Shown in pieces: positions 5,348 to 5,350 of a DNA stretch of 5,350 nucleotides. Position numbers and translations under genes: made by a program. The DNA lies in NCBI GenBank assembly GCA_012719555.1, contig JAAYAE010000198.1, positions 1 through 5,350 of the forward strand, in the 5' to 3' direction. The notes beneath the pieces were generated by a model. The model saw only the letters and a list, made by a program, of their open reading frames with translations, was not told where the DNA came from and made no database searches. This DNA is from Acholeplasmataceae bacterium (GTDB taxonomy: Bacteria > Bacillota > Negativicutes > Acidaminococcales > Acidaminococcaceae). Position 1 is the first letter of the stretch. Each line of letters begins with the position of its first letter.

Positions 5348-5350
5348 TAC

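Overview
The window looks like an ordinary bacterial chromosome segment from an AT-rich, low-GC organism, roughly 35-40% GC by eye. Strong AGGAGG-type ribosome sites, TTG starts and short intergenic gaps point to a Firmicute. The protein sequences feel closest to the Negativicutes or a related diderm clostridial lineage, but that is an impression that I could not test. I see no mobile element, CRISPR array, tRNA or rRNA.

Layout. A minus-strand cluster fills the left 3.2 kb. In transcription order it contains an exported solute-binding-fold protein that strongly resembles periplasmic cyclohexadienyl dehydratase (PheC; 3246-2449) and a 20-bp hairpin terminator (2443-2400). Next come two half-size chromate/CHR-family transporter genes (2362-1793 and 1778-1212), whose best starts are both TTG codons. 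The cluster ends with a GltD-type flavin oxidoreductase that lacks the usual N-terminal iron-sulfur domain (1168-29). A probable terminator half is cut off at the left edge. In the centre, a 173-bp divergent intergenic region (3247-3419) carries back-to-back sigma-A-like promoters and two small palindromic elements. A plus-strand gene for a small six-helix membrane protein (3420-3914), similar in build to an ECF-transporter S component, reads right from it. It ends in a hairpin that meets the 3' end of a convergent NorM-type MATE efflux gene (5312-3966). That gene's start and part of its promoter lie at the right edge.

How the genes might work together. The two CHR genes overlap translationally and very likely form one heterodimeric transporter. 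The GltD-like gene follows 33-43 bp later with no terminator and is probably co-transcribed. The PheC-like gene has its own promoter and terminator, so the CHR/GltD genes depend on read-through or on a weak extended -10 promoter candidate just behind the hairpin. A link between the PheC-like protein, the CHR pair and the oxidoreductase, for example in aromatic amino-acid or nitrogen metabolism, is only suggested by position. The unusual points are the PheC-like protein with its catalytic glutamate conserved, the stripped-down GltD homologue and the orphan S-component-like protein. None of these amounts to a clearly new system.
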